Below are positions 1-8,707 of a stretch of 64,000 bases of DNA, piece after piece. The stretch comes from JACRCT01 sp049841135 (lineage in GTDB: Bacteria; Myxococcota; Myxococcia; Myxococcales; UBA5297): the NCBI GenBank assembly GCA_049841135.1, contig JASGHK010000007.1, positions 310,001 through 374,000 of the forward strand, read 5' to 3'. Numbering within the stretch: position 1 is the first letter of the stretch; each line of letters begins with the position of its first letter. The translations under genes were made by a program, and so were the position numbers. The notes under the pieces are model-generated. The model had not been told where the DNA came from, made no database searches, and saw only the letters and a program-made list of their open reading frames with translations.

Positions 1-228
1 GAACCGCTCCTCGCAGTCGGCCTGCGCCTCCGCCGTCGCGCGCTGGTAGGCGCACAGCAGCCGCTGGGCGTCCTCCACGGTGCAGGTGCCGTTGCGGATG
101 CGCATGATCGACGCCTCGAGCGCCTCGTCGTCCGGCAAGAACTGCTGGGGCAGCGGCGGGTTCTCGATGGGAGCGCGGTTGCAGGTCTCGCAGTCGCCCT
201 TGCAGTCGCTGTTGGTGCAGTAGCGCAT
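1..228 (-). CDS. Small cysteine-rich protein, C-terminus cut by window edge
   Basis: A reading frame starts with ATG at 228-226 and runs off the left end of the window without a stop, giving 76 visible residues. The N-terminus reads MRYCTNSDCKGDCETCNR, with five cysteines in the first 16 residues, so a metal-binding or disulfide-rich head is plausible. An acidic helical stretch follows, and a Cys-containing segment (LLCAYQR) appears around residues 55-60. I do not recognise the family and no neighbour in the window explains it. Confidence 0.5.
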   Translation of the reverse strand, partial: MRYCTNSDCKGDCETCNRAPIENPPLPQQFLPDDEALEASIMRIRNGTCTVEDAQRLLCAYQRATAEAQADCEERF

Positions 229-766
229 CACGGCGTGCCTCCGGTTCCGCTCGACGGGCGGAGACTTCGTCGGAGGGGAAGCGGAGCGGCCGACGAAGTC
301 GTGAGTCAAGGGACGCATTCTGGGAGCCGGGTTCGTGAGGTCCAGCGCGAACGTCTCGAGGTCGAGCGCACTTGGGTTTCACGAGTCCGGCGGCGCCACT
401 GCTGCCGCGTGGCAACAGTGGCAGCCCGGGCGCAGCCGTCGCGGCCAGCGTTTGGGCGCTGGAGCCAGTCCGACGTCCTGGGATCCGCCAAGGTCGCCAA
501 GGGACCAAGGTCGCCAAGAGCCGCTGTTTCCGACTCCTTTTGCCGGCCTTCATTCGCGGCACCAGAAGCGGCCCCCGAGCCCTGGCTCGATGCCCCGCAA
601 CACCTGTGCTCGAGAGCAGCTAGACCTTGGCGACCTTGGCGTTGATCCAAGTCCGGCGCAGCAACCGGCCTGGCGCCGACTCGCGGGACCACGGACCTGG
701 GGCCGTGACCCGAGGCTGCGTTCCCACTAGATTCATCGCTCGAGTCCCGACGGACCGGAGGGCGCC
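229..766. other. Intergenic region of 538 bp
   Basis: No convincing gene is present between the divergent cysteine-rich fragment and the TPR/cNMP gene. Short open frames here have the composition of GC-rich noise. The stretch contains the inverted CCAAGGTCGCCAAG repeats listed separately. The last 30 bp carry a GGAGG motif at about 751-755 that serves as ribosome binding site for the gene at 767. Promoters for the two divergent genes should lie here, but I could not identify boxes. Confidence 0.5.
488..648. repeat. Inverted CCAAGGTCGCCAAG motif pair
   Basis: Two tandem copies of CCAAGGTCGCCAAG occur at about 488-518. The reverse complement, CTTGGCGACCTTGGCG, occurs at about 625-641 and is followed by ATCCAAG. 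The two halves could pair across about 110 bp. This looks like a dispersed or palindromic intergenic repeat; its function is unknown. Confidence 0.5.
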
Positions 767-2116
767 ATGACCGTTCCCGCGCAGCGCGTCGAAGAGTGCC
801 GCAAGGCCAAGGACCAGGGCTCCGCGCTCCTGGCGAAGGGAAAGGTGGACGGCGCGCTCAAGGAGTTCCAGCGGGCGTTGCAGCTCGCCCCCGACGACGT
901 GGCCGCGCGCAAGAAGGTGGCCGAGATCCTGGCGCGCCTGGGCCGCAACCAGGAGGCCATCGCCCAATACCAGCACCTGGCGGGCAAGTACGCCGCCGAC
1001 GGGCTCTTGGTGCAGGCCATCGCGGTCAACAAGGCCATCCTCCAGCTCGACCCCGGGCACCGGCAGGTGCAGGAGACGCTCGCCGGCCTCTACGCGCGCA
1101 AGGACGAGGGCGATAAGTCCTGGGTCCAGAAGATCCCCGCGTCGATGACCGCCGCGCTGGACGTGCGGCACGTGCGCGGCCCGCGCCCCGCCGTCATCGA
1201 CCTGCCGGAGGCCGAGGAGTCGATGAAGATCGAGCGCTCGGCAATCGACACCCAGGAAGTCGACATCGAGATCGACACCGCCCGGCTGCCGGCGACCCCG
1301 CTCTTCTCCGAGCTGCCGCGGGACGTCTTCATGGCGCTGCTCTCGGAGGTGCAGATCCGCGCCTTCGCGCCGGGGCAGGTGCTGGTCCGCGAGGGCGACC
1401 CGGGCGACGCGATGTACGTCGTGGCCCACGGCGAGGTGGACGTGGTCCGGCACCTGGGCACGCCCGAGCAGAAGGCGGTCCTCTCCATGCGCGAGGGCAC
1501 CTTCTTCGGCGAGATCGCCCTCGTGACCCGCGCGGCGCGCCTGGCCTCGGTGGTGGCGCGCACCGAGTGCGAGCTGCTCGAGGTCAACAAGGCGGTGCTG
1601 GAGAAGATCGTCGGGCGCTTCCCGGACTTCACGCGCACGGTGCAGCACTTCTGCAAGGAGCGGCTGCTGGCGAACCTCTTGCGCTCCTCCGACGTCTTCC
1701 GCCTGCTCTCCGACGGCTCGCGGCACGCGCTCGCCGACCGCTTCCGGCTGCACCAGGCGGCTGCGGGTGAGGTGCTGCTGGTCGAGGGTGAGCCGGGCCG
1801 CGGCCTCTTCGTGATCCTGCGCGGCCGCTGCGAGGTTGCGGGCCGCAAGGCCGGAGGGGGCTTCGTCCGCTACCCGGATCTGGCCGAGGGTGCGGTCTTC
1901 GGTGAGACCTCCCTGCTCAGCGGCGGCTCGGTCACGGCGAGCGTGCGGACGGTCGTCCCCAGCCTGCTCCTGGGCCTCGACCGCCAGACCTTCGCCGACC
2001 ACATCCTCCCGGAGCCGAAGGTCGTGCAGGCGCTGAGGGAGCTGAGCCTGGAGCGGCTGGAGCGCACCCGTCAGCTGGGAGGAGCCGCGGCGCTGGAGGC
2101 AGAGAGCTTCATCTAG
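767..2116 (+). CDS. TPR protein with two cyclic nucleotide-binding domains
   Basis: The protein has 449 residues and starts at ATG 767 behind a GGAGG site. Residues about 10-110 form TPR-like helices (motifs ALKEFQRALQLAPDD and EAIAQYQHLAGKY). Two Crp/PKA-type cyclic nucleotide-binding domains follow, at about 176-290 and 305-420. The first has a good phosphate-binding cassette (FFGEIALVTRAARLASVVA, with the usual Arg). The second (FGETSLLSGGSVTASVRTV) lacks that Arg and may not bind ligand. No signal peptide, membrane segment or DNA-binding domain is seen, so this is likely a cytoplasmic sensor or scaffold that relays cAMP or cGMP by protein contacts. The gene stands alone, flanked by repeat-rich intergenic DNA. 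Confidence 0.85.
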   Translation: MTVPAQRVEECRKAKDQGSALLAKGKVDGALKEFQRALQLAPDDVAARKKVAEILARLGRNQEAIAQYQHLAGKYAADGLLVQAIAVNKAILQLDPGHRQVQETLAGLYARKDEGDKSWVQKIPASMTAALDVRHVRGPRPAVIDLPEAEESMKIERSAIDTQEVDIEIDTARLPATPLFSELPRDVFMALLSEVQIRAFAPGQVLVREGDPGDAMYVVAHGEVDVVRHLGTPEQKAVLSMREGTFFGEIALVTRAARLASVVARTECELLEVNKAVLEKIVGRFPDFTRTVQHFCKERLLANLLRSSDVFRLLSDGSRHALADRFRLHQAAAGEVLLVEGEPGRGLFVILRGRCEVAGRKAGGGFVRYPDLAEGAVFGETSLLSGGSVTASVRTVVPSLLLGLDRQTFADHILPEPKVVQALRELSLERLERTRQLGGAAALEAESFI

Positions 2117-2125
2117 CCTGACCGG

Positions 2126-2165
2126 GCCTCACCCCCTGACCCCCTCTCCGGCTTCGCGGAGAGGG
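2126..2165. repeat. CCCCCTCTCC-type palindromic repeat, copy 1
   Basis: This GC-rich hairpin reads CTCACCCCCTGACCCCCTCT and then CCGGCTTCGCGGAGAGGG. It lies just after the stop of the TPR/cNMP gene. An inverted copy lies at 2324-2366 and a third copy at 60845-60893. The stem-loop could end transcription, but there is no T-run. Confidence 0.65.
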
Positions 2166-2323
2166 AGAACTCGGTTTCCTGCCCTGAGGCCTATCGCCCA
2201 CCAGGCGAGTCGCTGCACCTCGCGCGGGTGGCCACAGCGGCTTCGGCGACCACGACGGTGCCTCGAGCCGCATGCGTCGCGGAGCCTCGCGCCTCGCGGT
2301 TGGCTCGGGCTCGCGGAAAGAGT

Positions 2324-2366
2324 CCCCCCTCTCCGCGAAGCCGGAGAGGGGGACAGGGGGTGAGGC
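2324..2366. repeat. CCCCCTCTCC-type palindromic repeat, copy 2 (inverted)
   Basis: CCCCCTCTCCGCGAAGCCGG followed by AGAGGGGGACAGGGGGTGAGG is the reverse complement, with few differences, of copy 1 at 2126-2165. It sits about 50 bp upstream of the ATP-grasp ligase start. Confidence 0.65.
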
Positions 2367-2418
2367 CCGCCAAGGCCTCGACAAGCTCGGGGTGTCGGGA
2401 GCGGCTACACTCGCCACC

Positions 2419-3971
2419 ATGACCCTGCCGGAATACAGCCCCATCCCCGGTTCGCCCGAGGAGCGCCAGGCGTACCTGGCCCTGCAGCCGCGCCTGAAGA
2501 CGATGTTCGAGGAGGTCTACCCCGACCCGCAGGCGCCGCGCGGCGTGGTGGTGCTGCCCGGGCTGAGCCTGGACCGCGAGACGCTGCGCAAGCTCACCGG
2601 AGCGCAGTCGTACGAGGAGCGCCAGCTCTCGATGCTCACCTGGCTGCGCCTGCCGCGCACCCAGGTCGTCTTCCTCACCAGCTCCCCGGTGCCCGACACG
2701 CTCGTCGACTACTACCTGGGCATGCTCTGGGGCGTGCCGCACAGCCACGCCCGGGCGCGGCTGACGATGCTCAGCTGCAACGACTCCGGCGACGAGAACC
2801 TCACCCGCAAGATCCTCTCGCGGCCGCGGCTCTTGCAGCGCATCCGCAACGCCATCGTCGACCCGGCGGTCACGCACCTGACCGCCTTCAACACCACGCC
2901 GGACGAGGTGACGCTCGCGGTGCAGCTGGGCATCCCGCTCTACGGCTGCGACCCGGCGCTCAACGGGCTGGGCACCAAGAGCGGGGGCCGCAAGAATCTT
3001 CAAGCAGGCGGGCATCGCGCTGCCCGACGGCGTCGAGGACCTGCACGACCTCGACGACGCCGCCCGGGCGGTGGTGGAGCTGCGCGCGCGCACGCCCGAG
3101 CTGCGCCGCGTGGTCCTCAAGCTGGAGGAGGGCTTCTCCGGCGAGGGCAACGCGACGCTCGACCTGCCCCCGGGACCGCTCGACGCGGCCGGGATGCGTG
3201 GCTGGATCCTGCGCACCCTGCGCCCCGAGGCGGCGGGCCAGTCCGCCGAGGAGTTCCTGGGCGTCTTCACCCGCATGGGCGGCATCGCCGAGGCGTGGGT
3301 GGAGGGCGAGGGCAAGACCTCGCCCTCGGTGCAGATGAGAGTCACTCCCTCGGGCACGCTGGAGGTCATCTCCACGCACGACCAGGTGCTGGGCGGCGCC
3401 AGCGGCCAGGTCTTCCTGGGCAGCACCTTCCCGGCCCGCGCGGAGTACCGCTCGCTGCTGGTGGAGCCGGCGCGCAAGGTGGGCGAAGCTCCTGCTCGAG
3501 CGCGGGGTCCAGGGGCGCTTCGCCGTGGACTTCGTCGTCACCCGCGACCGCGCCGGCGCGGCCCGGGCGTACGCCCTGGAGATCAACCTGCGCAAGGGCG
3601 GCACGACCCTGCCGTTCCAGATGCTCCAGTTCCTGACCGCCGGGACCGTGGACGCCCGGACCGGCGAGTTCCACGCGCCGCTGGGCGAGTCGCGCTGCTA
3701 CTACGCCACCGACAACCTGCAGAAGCCGGCGTACCGGGCGCTCACCGCCGAGGACCTCATCGACATCCTGGTGAACCACCAGCTGCATTTCGACCCGACC
3801 CGGCAGCAGGGCGTGGTCTTCCACCTGATGGGGGCGCTGCCGATGTACGGCAAGCTCGGCCTGGTGAGCATCGCGCCGACCCACGCCGAGGCGGAGGAGC
3901 AGTGCCATAGGGTCGAGGCGCTGCTCGATGCGGAGGCGGCGCTGCTGCCCGCGCCCCGAGTGCGGCGGTAG
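2419..3971 (+). pseudogene. PGM1-type ATP-grasp peptide ligase, broken by two single-base insertions
   Basis: Removing one base at about 2995 (AAGAATCTT for AAGATCTT) and one at about 3486 (GCGAAGCTC for GCGAGCTC) gives one continuous protein of 516 residues starting MTLPEYSPIPG. The N-terminal part has the pre-ATP-grasp signature of PGM1-related peptide ligases: VVVLPGLSLDRETL, LSCNDSGDENLTRKILSRP and the stretch around LGIPLYGCDPALNGLGTKSG. The middle has ATP-grasp features (VVLKLEEGFSGEGNATL; later FAVDFVV and LEINLRKGGTT, the metal-binding region). The C-terminal 110 residues match a PGM1 C-terminal-like domain. The founding enzyme joins amino acids or peptides in pheganomycin biosynthesis; the substrate here is unknown and no peptide precursor gene is visible nearby. 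Conservation continues across both breaks, so the gene is probably intact in the cell or only recently broken. Confidence 0.8.
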
Positions 3972-4025
3972 GCCGCCACCGCTTCGCGCTGGCGGAGCCT
4001 GGAACGAGCGGACCGCGCCGGTCGC

Positions 4026-5651
4026 TTACCTGCGCGACAGCGCGTTGCGGACGGCCTTCGCCAGCTCCGCCAGCCGGTAGGGCTTGGCGACGAAGGGCAC
4101 CTGGGCCGCGGCGAACTCGGCGGCGTTGCGCTCCGAGGAGTAGCCCGAGCACATCAGCACCCGCGCCCCCGGGTCCACCCGGCGCAGCGCCTGCAGCGCC
4201 TCCCGGCCGCTCATCTTGGGCATCACCGAGTCGAGCAGGACGAGGTCATAGCGCTCCTGCTGGTAGCGCTCGACGCCCTGCGCGCCGTCCACCGCGCTGT
4301 CCACGCGGTAGCCGAGCGCCGCGAGCATCTGCGTGGCGGTGCGCCGCACCAACTCCTCGTCGTCCACCACCAGGAGGCGCTCGCCGTGCTCGGCCCGGGG
4401 CAGCTTGCCCTCGTCGACGCCCTGCGCCGCCTGGTCGGTGAGGGGCAAGAGCAGCGTGAAGACCGAGCCCTTCCCCGGCTGGCTGCGCACCGTCACCGAG
4501 CCGCGGTGCTCCTGCAGGCAGCCGTACACGGCGGAGAGCCCGAGCCCGGTCCCCTTGCCGACCTCCTTGGTGGTGAAGAACGGCTCGAAGACGCGCGCCA
4601 TCACCTCCGGGGACATCCCCGTCCCGGTGTCCGCGACCTCGACCTGCACGTAGGCGCCCGGGGCGAGGAAGAACGGCGCCTCGGCGGGCCCGGAGAGGGT
4701 CATGTCCCGGGTGGTCAGGCTGAGCCGGCCGCCGCCGGGCATGGCGTCGCGCGCGTTGAGGCAGAGGTTGAGGACGGCGTGCTGCAGCTGCGTCGGGTCG
4801 CCCAGCACGCGGGGGCGGTCGGCCTCGAAGCGGGTCTCGACCGCGATCATCCGGTCGATGCTGCGCTCGAGCAGCGTCAGGGTCGAGTGGAGCAGGTCGT
4901 GGAGCTCGACCGCGCAGCTGACCTGCTTGCCCTTGCGCGAGAAGTCCAAGAGCTTGCGCGTCAGGCCGGCGGCGCGGCTGGCGGCCCGGGCGATCTCGCG
5001 GGCGCTCTCCCGCTCGGGCCCTTCCGGCAGGTCCTCGACCAGCAGGTCGGCGCAGCCCAGGATGGCCGCGAGCATGTTGTTGAAGTCGTGGGCGACGCCG
5101 CCCGCCAGCTGGCCCACCGCCTCCAGCTTCTGCGACTGGCGCAGCATCGCCTCCAGGCGCTTGCGCTCGCCGATGTCGCGCACGGTGGCCAGGATGAGGT
5201 CGCGGCCGTCCCAGCGCACCGGCCGCAGCGCGACCTCCACCTCGAAGAGCGAGCCGTCGCCGGGCCGGCGCGCCACCCACTCGAAGATGACGTTCTCGCC
5301 GGCGTCGATGCGCCGCCAGTGCTCGACGAACGTCGTCGCCGCCACGGCGGGGTCGGAGTAGTCGGCGACGGTGTAGCGCAGCGCCTCTTCCGGGCTGACC
5401 CGGTACATCCGGCACATGGACTCGTTGGTCCGGACGAGCACGCCCTGGCGGTCGTGGATGAAGATGGCCTCGGTGGTCGCGTCGAAGACCGCGCGCAGGT
5501 TGGCCTCGGAGACGCGCAGCTCCTCGCGGGCCCGCTCCAGCTCGGTGAGCTTGCGCTGCAGCTCGGGGTAGTAGCTCTTGCGCATGGAGTGCTCGCCCAG
5601 CCCGACGAGCCGCTCGCGCATCTCCTCCATGCTCTCCCGGCGCCTCGTCAC
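4026..5651 (-). CDS. PAS-domain hybrid histidine kinase with C-terminal receiver
   Basis: The protein has 541 residues. A GTG start at 5651 overlaps the stop of the alcohol dehydrogenase by four bases (GTGA); an ATG seven codons in (5630) is an alternative. A coiled coil occupies about residues 25-55, followed by a PAS domain at about 48-165. The HisKA phospho-acceptor is His188 in QLAGGVAHDFNNMLAAILG. The HATPase domain has NARDAMPGGG, DTGTGM and GTGLGL. A receiver domain at about 425-541 has the phospho-acceptor Asp in LVLLDSVMPKMSG. No membrane segment is seen, so it is a cytoplasmic sensor. The receiver has no output domain, so a downstream partner is expected elsewhere. It is probably cotranscribed with the dehydrogenase upstream. 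Confidence 0.92.
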   Translation of the reverse strand: MTRRRESMEEMRERLVGLGEHSMRKSYYPELQRKLTELERAREELRVSEANLRAVFDATTEAIFIHDRQGVLVRTNESMCRMYRVSPEEALRYTVADYSDPAVAATTFVEHWRRIDAGENVIFEWVARRPGDGSLFEVEVALRPVRWDGRDLILATVRDIGERKRLEAMLRQSQKLEAVGQLAGGVAHDFNNMLAAILGCADLLVEDLPEGPERESAREIARAASRAAGLTRKLLDFSRKGKQVSCAVELHDLLHSTLTLLERSIDRMIAVETRFEADRPRVLGDPTQLQHAVLNLCLNARDAMPGGGRLSLTTRDMTLSGPAEAPFFLAPGAYVQVEVADTGTGMSPEVMARVFEPFFTTKEVGKGTGLGLSAVYGCLQEHRGSVTVRSQPGKGSVFTLLLPLTDQAAQGVDEGKLPRAEHGERLLVVDDEELVRRTATQMLAALGYRVDSAVDGAQGVERYQQERYDLVLLDSVMPKMSGREALQALRRVDPGARVLMCSGYSSERNAAEFAAAQVPFVAKPYRLAELAKAVRNALSRR

Positions 5652-6814
5652 AGCGCCTCCCCGAAGACCACCTCCAGGTCGCGCTGGCCCGGCGGCCGCG
5701 GGTTGGTGGCGTTGCACGGGTCGGAGAGCGCCTTGGACGCCAGGCGCGGGACGTCGTCGGCGCGCACGCCCCGCTCGCCCAGGCCGCCGCGGATGCCGCA
5801 GGCCTGGCGCAGGGCGTCGACGCGGTCCACCACCCGCCGGCGCAGCTCCTCGTCGCTCGCCCCGCTGCTCCCCTCGCAGCCCAGCACCTCGGCGATCTTC
5901 CGGTAGCGCTCGGGGACGGCGGGGAAGTTGTAGCCGATGACGTGCGGCAGCAGGAGCGCGTTGCACTCGCCGTGGGGCAGGTCCTTGAAGCCGCCCAGGC
6001 TGTGGGCCATGGCGTGCACCGCGCCCAGGCTGGCGTTGGAGAAGGCGAGCCCCGCCTGGAGGCTGGCGAGCATCATCTGCGTGCGCAGCGAAAGGTCGTC
6101 GGGCTGCGCCACCGAGCGCTCCAGCGTCGCGCCGACCAGGCGGATGGCCTCCAGGGCGTGGAGGTCGGTCATCGGCGAGTGCGCGTTGGAGACGAAGGCC
6201 TCCACGGCGTGGCAGAGCGCGTCCATCCCGGTGCAGGCCGACAGGTAGGGGCTCATCGAGCGCAGCGGCTCGGGGTCGATGAGCGCCAGGTCGGGGACCA
6301 CGGCCTTGCTCACCACGGCGATCTTCACCGCCTCGGCGACGTGGTTGATGATCGCGAACTGCGACACGTCGGCCGAGGTCCCGGCGGTGGTGGGGACGCA
6401 CAGCAGCGGGGGCATGGGCGCCGGCACCGCGTCGATGCCGGCGTAGTCGCAGATGTGGCCCCCGTTGGAGACCACGATGCCGATGCCCTTGGCGCAGTCC
6501 ATGACGCTGCCGCCGCCGATGGCCACGATGACGTCGCAGGCCTCGCTGCGGTAGACCGCGGCGCCGGCCATGACCTCGGCGTCGCGCGGGTTGGGGGAGA
6601 CCGCGGTCACCAGTGCGTGCGCGAGACCCTCGGCCTGGAGCGACTCGACGACCTGGCCGGTCCAGCCCGCCCGGACGACGCCGGGATCGGAGACGAGGAG
6701 GACCCGGGTGGCGCCCAGGTGCCGGGCATAGCGGCCCGCCAGGTGGCGGGCGCCGGCGCCGAAGACGAACTCGGGCGCCAGGAACTTGCGCAGCTCCCCA
6801 CGGTCGTTGGGCAT
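5648..6814 (-). CDS. Iron-containing alcohol dehydrogenase
   Basis: The protein has 388 residues with ATG at 6814-6812. It matches the group III Fe-dependent alcohol dehydrogenase family, which oxidises alcohols or reduces aldehydes with NAD(P). Features are the Rossmann part with VAIGGGSVMDCAKGIG and CVPTTAGTSADVSQFAI. The metal-binding half has DALCHAVEAFVSNAHSP and AVHAMAHSLGGFKDLPHGE, which supply the usual Asp/His ligands. Length is normal for the family. The open frame continues upstream into a repeat element at 6962-7144, but that extension has no family similarity, so the internal ATG was chosen. The stop overlaps the start of the histidine kinase gene, suggesting a two-gene unit. Confidence 0.92.
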   Translation of the reverse strand: MPNDRGELRKFLAPEFVFGAGARHLAGRYARHLGATRVLLVSDPGVVRAGWTGQVVESLQAEGLAHALVTAVSPNPRDAEVMAGAAVYRSEACDVIVAIGGGSVMDCAKGIGIVVSNGGHICDYAGIDAVPAPMPPLLCVPTTAGTSADVSQFAIINHVAEAVKIAVVSKAVVPDLALIDPEPLRSMSPYLSACTGMDALCHAVEAFVSNAHSPMTDLHALEAIRLVGATLERSVAQPDDLSLRTQMMLASLQAGLAFSNASLGAVHAMAHSLGGFKDLPHGECNALLLPHVIGYNFPAVPERYRKIAEVLGCEGSSGASDEELRRRVVDRVDALRQACGIRGGLGERGVRADDVPRLASKALSDPCNATNPRPPGQRDLEVVFGEAL

Positions 6815-6961
6815 GCCCGAAGTGTACTCCGTCCCCGGCGGGCCCTGGGCTGTCCACGGGTTCGCCACAAGTGTCGAAAACGCGGACGCCTGGGCTTCGA
6901 GCCGTCGGTTCGCTCGGCCGCCTTGCCTGCCGAGCCAGGGACCGAGACCGTCAATGCCGGT

Positions 6962-7144
6962 GCCGGCGGCTGAAGCCGCGCCTGAAGCTGCAAAGCCTGC
7001 CTTCGCAGGCTGGGCGGTCAGCAGATTCGTAGGCGCCAATGGGGATGCTCAAGTCCAAGTGTCCTGAGCAGCGATTGACCCACCTTCGCACCCAGCCCGC
7101 GCAGGCGGGCTTCGCAAGGTCAGGCGCGACTTCAGTCGCCGGCG
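6962..7144. repeat. MITE/REP-like element, copy A1
   Basis: This 183-bp element starts GCCGGCGGCTGAAGCCGCGC and ends with the inverse, GCGCGACTTCAGTCGCCGGC. Each end also has an inner palindrome (GCCTGCCTTCGCAGGC; GCCCGCGCAGGCGGGC). Two more copies lie at 49396-49577 and 51492-51626. The core of A1 matches that of A2 in reverse orientation. It fills most of the 334-bp gap between the dehydrogenase start and the stop of the gene at 7149; I see nothing else there. Confidence 0.8.
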
Positions 7145-7148
7145 ACCT

Positions 7149-7664
7149 CTAGAGGATCGCGACCTTGGCGAAGAGGCCGACCTCGTGCAGGGGCTCCCAG
7201 CCCTGGTGCAGGACCGCGCCCACCCGGTAGTAGGGCTCGAGGTACGGCAGGACGGGGAGCTTCTCGGAGAGCTTCTCGCCGGCCAGCGGGATGGGGATGC
7301 CGACGAAGCCGTGGACGATGGGGCCACTCTCGTCGCCGAAGAGGATCCCGACGCCCGCTCCCAGGCTGACGAGGAGGTAGACGGAGAGCTCCAGCTGCGC
7401 CCCGAAGACCGAGCGCGGTCCTTCCTGCAGGTACTTTCCGTTGAAGGTCACCGAGAAGAGCGAGTAGCTGGCGGTCAAGTCGAGGTTGACGCTGCCGGCG
7501 TGGCCTCCGTGGTGGACGTAGGCGCCGGAGACGCCCAGCGAGTAGTGCCAGTCTTCGCCCTGTCCCGGGGCGCCGAAGCCCATGCACCCGGCGTGGGCGG
7601 GAGGGGCGAGGAGGGTGGCCAAACCGAGAGAGGCCACGGCGAGGACTGGCTTGAGGGCGGTCAT
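7149..7664 (-). CDS. Secreted or outer-membrane beta-barrel-like protein
   Basis: The protein has 171 residues with ATG at 7664-7662. A clear Sec signal peptide (hydrophobic VLAVASLGLATLLAPPAHA) ends near residue 25. The mature part alternates hydrophobic and polar residues in short beta-like strands (LDLTASYSLFSVTF, QLELSVYLLVSLGAGVGILF, EPYYRVGAVL), typical of a small outer-membrane barrel or lipocalin-like fold. It has no catalytic motif. The family is not recognised with certainty. The gene stops next to repeat A1 and is divergent from the CHAP gene at 7806. Confidence 0.65.
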   Translation of the reverse strand: MTALKPVLAVASLGLATLLAPPAHAGCMGFGAPGQGEDWHYSLGVSGAYVHHGGHAGSVNLDLTASYSLFSVTFNGKYLQEGPRSVFGAQLELSVYLLVSLGAGVGILFGDESGPIVHGFVGIPIPLAGEKLSEKLPVLPYLEPYYRVGAVLHQGWEPLHEVGLFAKVAIL

Positions 7665-7805
7665 GACCCGTCCAGGTCAGCAACGGCCATGCCACATCCC
7701 GGGTCGCTGGCGGCGGGTGCTCGAAGGGAGGAAGAAGAAAGCAACTCGGCGCACCGAAGTTGCGACAATGATGCAGCTCGTCGAAGGATTCCGGGAGGTT
7801 TCACC

Positions 7806-8645
7806 ATGCGCGTCCACCGTTCGACCCAGCCGATCACCCGTCACGTGCAGCCGTCGCAGGCCAAGGCGCCCGCCGCACGGACCGCGGCGCCGCAGGATGT
7901 CTTCGCCCCCGCGCCGGCGCCTCGCTCGCTCACCTCGCGCCCGACCGTGTCCCGTGGCAGCCAGGGAGAGGCAGTCGCGCAGCTGCAGCGGCTCCTGGCC
8001 CAGCACGGGTTCAACCCCGGCGCGGCGGACGGCGACTTCGGCGCTCGCACCGAGGCGGCGCTGTGCGCCTTCCAGCGCCAGGCCGGGCTGGACGCCGACG
8101 GCGTCTGCGGCCCGATGACCTGGGCGTCGCTGTCGGAGTCGGTCTTCGAGCAGCCCCAGGTCACGACGACCACGCCCGCGGGCGAGACCGGGTTGACCCA
8201 GCGCATCCTCGATCTCGCCCAGGCCGAGGTCGGCACCGTCGAGGCCACCGGCAGCAACGACGGCGACGTGCTCAAGTACCCCAACTTCTTCGGCCGCGGC
8301 TCGGAGCCCTACTGCGCGGACTTCGTCTCCTGGGTCTTCACCCAGGCCGGCAAGCCGCTCGACTTCTCCTACGTGCCCTCGCTGCGCGAGCACCTGGAGG
8401 AGACGGGGCAGTGGAAGGGCCAGAGCGACCCGCAGCCGGGCGACATCGTCATCTTCAACTTCGATGGCGCGGGCGACGGCGACCACGTGGGCATCGTCAA
8501 GTCGGTCAACGAGGACGGGAGCATCGTCACCATCGAGGGCAACACCGGGCAGGACGACGCGCTCAGCGACTCGAACACTGGCGAATCCGGCGTGTGGAAC
8601 CGGCTGCGGACGATGGACCAGATCCTCGGGTTCGCCAGCCCCTGA
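7806..8645 (+). CDS. Peptidoglycan-binding CHAP amidase/endopeptidase
   Basis: The protein has 279 residues and starts at ATG 7806 behind a GGAGG site (CCGGGAGGTTTCACC). The first 50 residues are Ala/Pro-rich and lack a Sec signal. Residues about 50-112 form a PG_binding_1 domain (GSQGEAVAQLQRLLAQHGF, then GDFGARTEAALCAFQRQAG). The C-terminal half is a CHAP domain: catalytic Cys in PYCADFVSWVF, catalytic His in GDHVGIVKSV and the third residue probably in IEGNTG. Such proteins cleave peptidoglycan amide or peptide bonds. It may serve cell-wall turnover or attack on prey cells. The absence of a signal peptide is odd for such an enzyme. Confidence 0.87.
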   Translation: MRVHRSTQPITRHVQPSQAKAPAARTAAPQDVFAPAPAPRSLTSRPTVSRGSQGEAVAQLQRLLAQHGFNPGAADGDFGARTEAALCAFQRQAGLDADGVCGPMTWASLSESVFEQPQVTTTTPAGETGLTQRILDLAQAEVGTVEATGSNDGDVLKYPNFFGRGSEPYCADFVSWVFTQAGKPLDFSYVPSLREHLEETGQWKGQSDPQPGDIVIFNFDGAGDGDHVGIVKSVNEDGSIVTIEGNTGQDDALSDSNTGESGVWNRLRTMDQILGFASP

Positions 8646-8707
8646 CCGGCCGGCGGCTGCGGCGGCACCTTCGTCAGCACCGGACGCTTCGAGGGAGGGC
8701 AGCAGGA

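Larger units (their letters stand above)
2117..2418. other. Intergenic region of 302 bp with inverted repeat pair
   Basis: No gene is supported here. The region holds two copies of the CCCCCTCTCC hairpin repeat in opposite orientation (2126-2165 and 2324-2366), separated by about 158 bp, so the segment could fold into a long cruciform. The ATP-grasp gene starts at 2419, about 50 bp after the second copy. Confidence 0.55.

Noticed and set aside
620..2002. 460-residue minus-strand open frame opposite the TPR/cNMP gene
   Set aside because: It is the antisense shadow of a well-supported gene. The composition (long Arg/His/Leu runs) is typical of GC-rich antisense frames.
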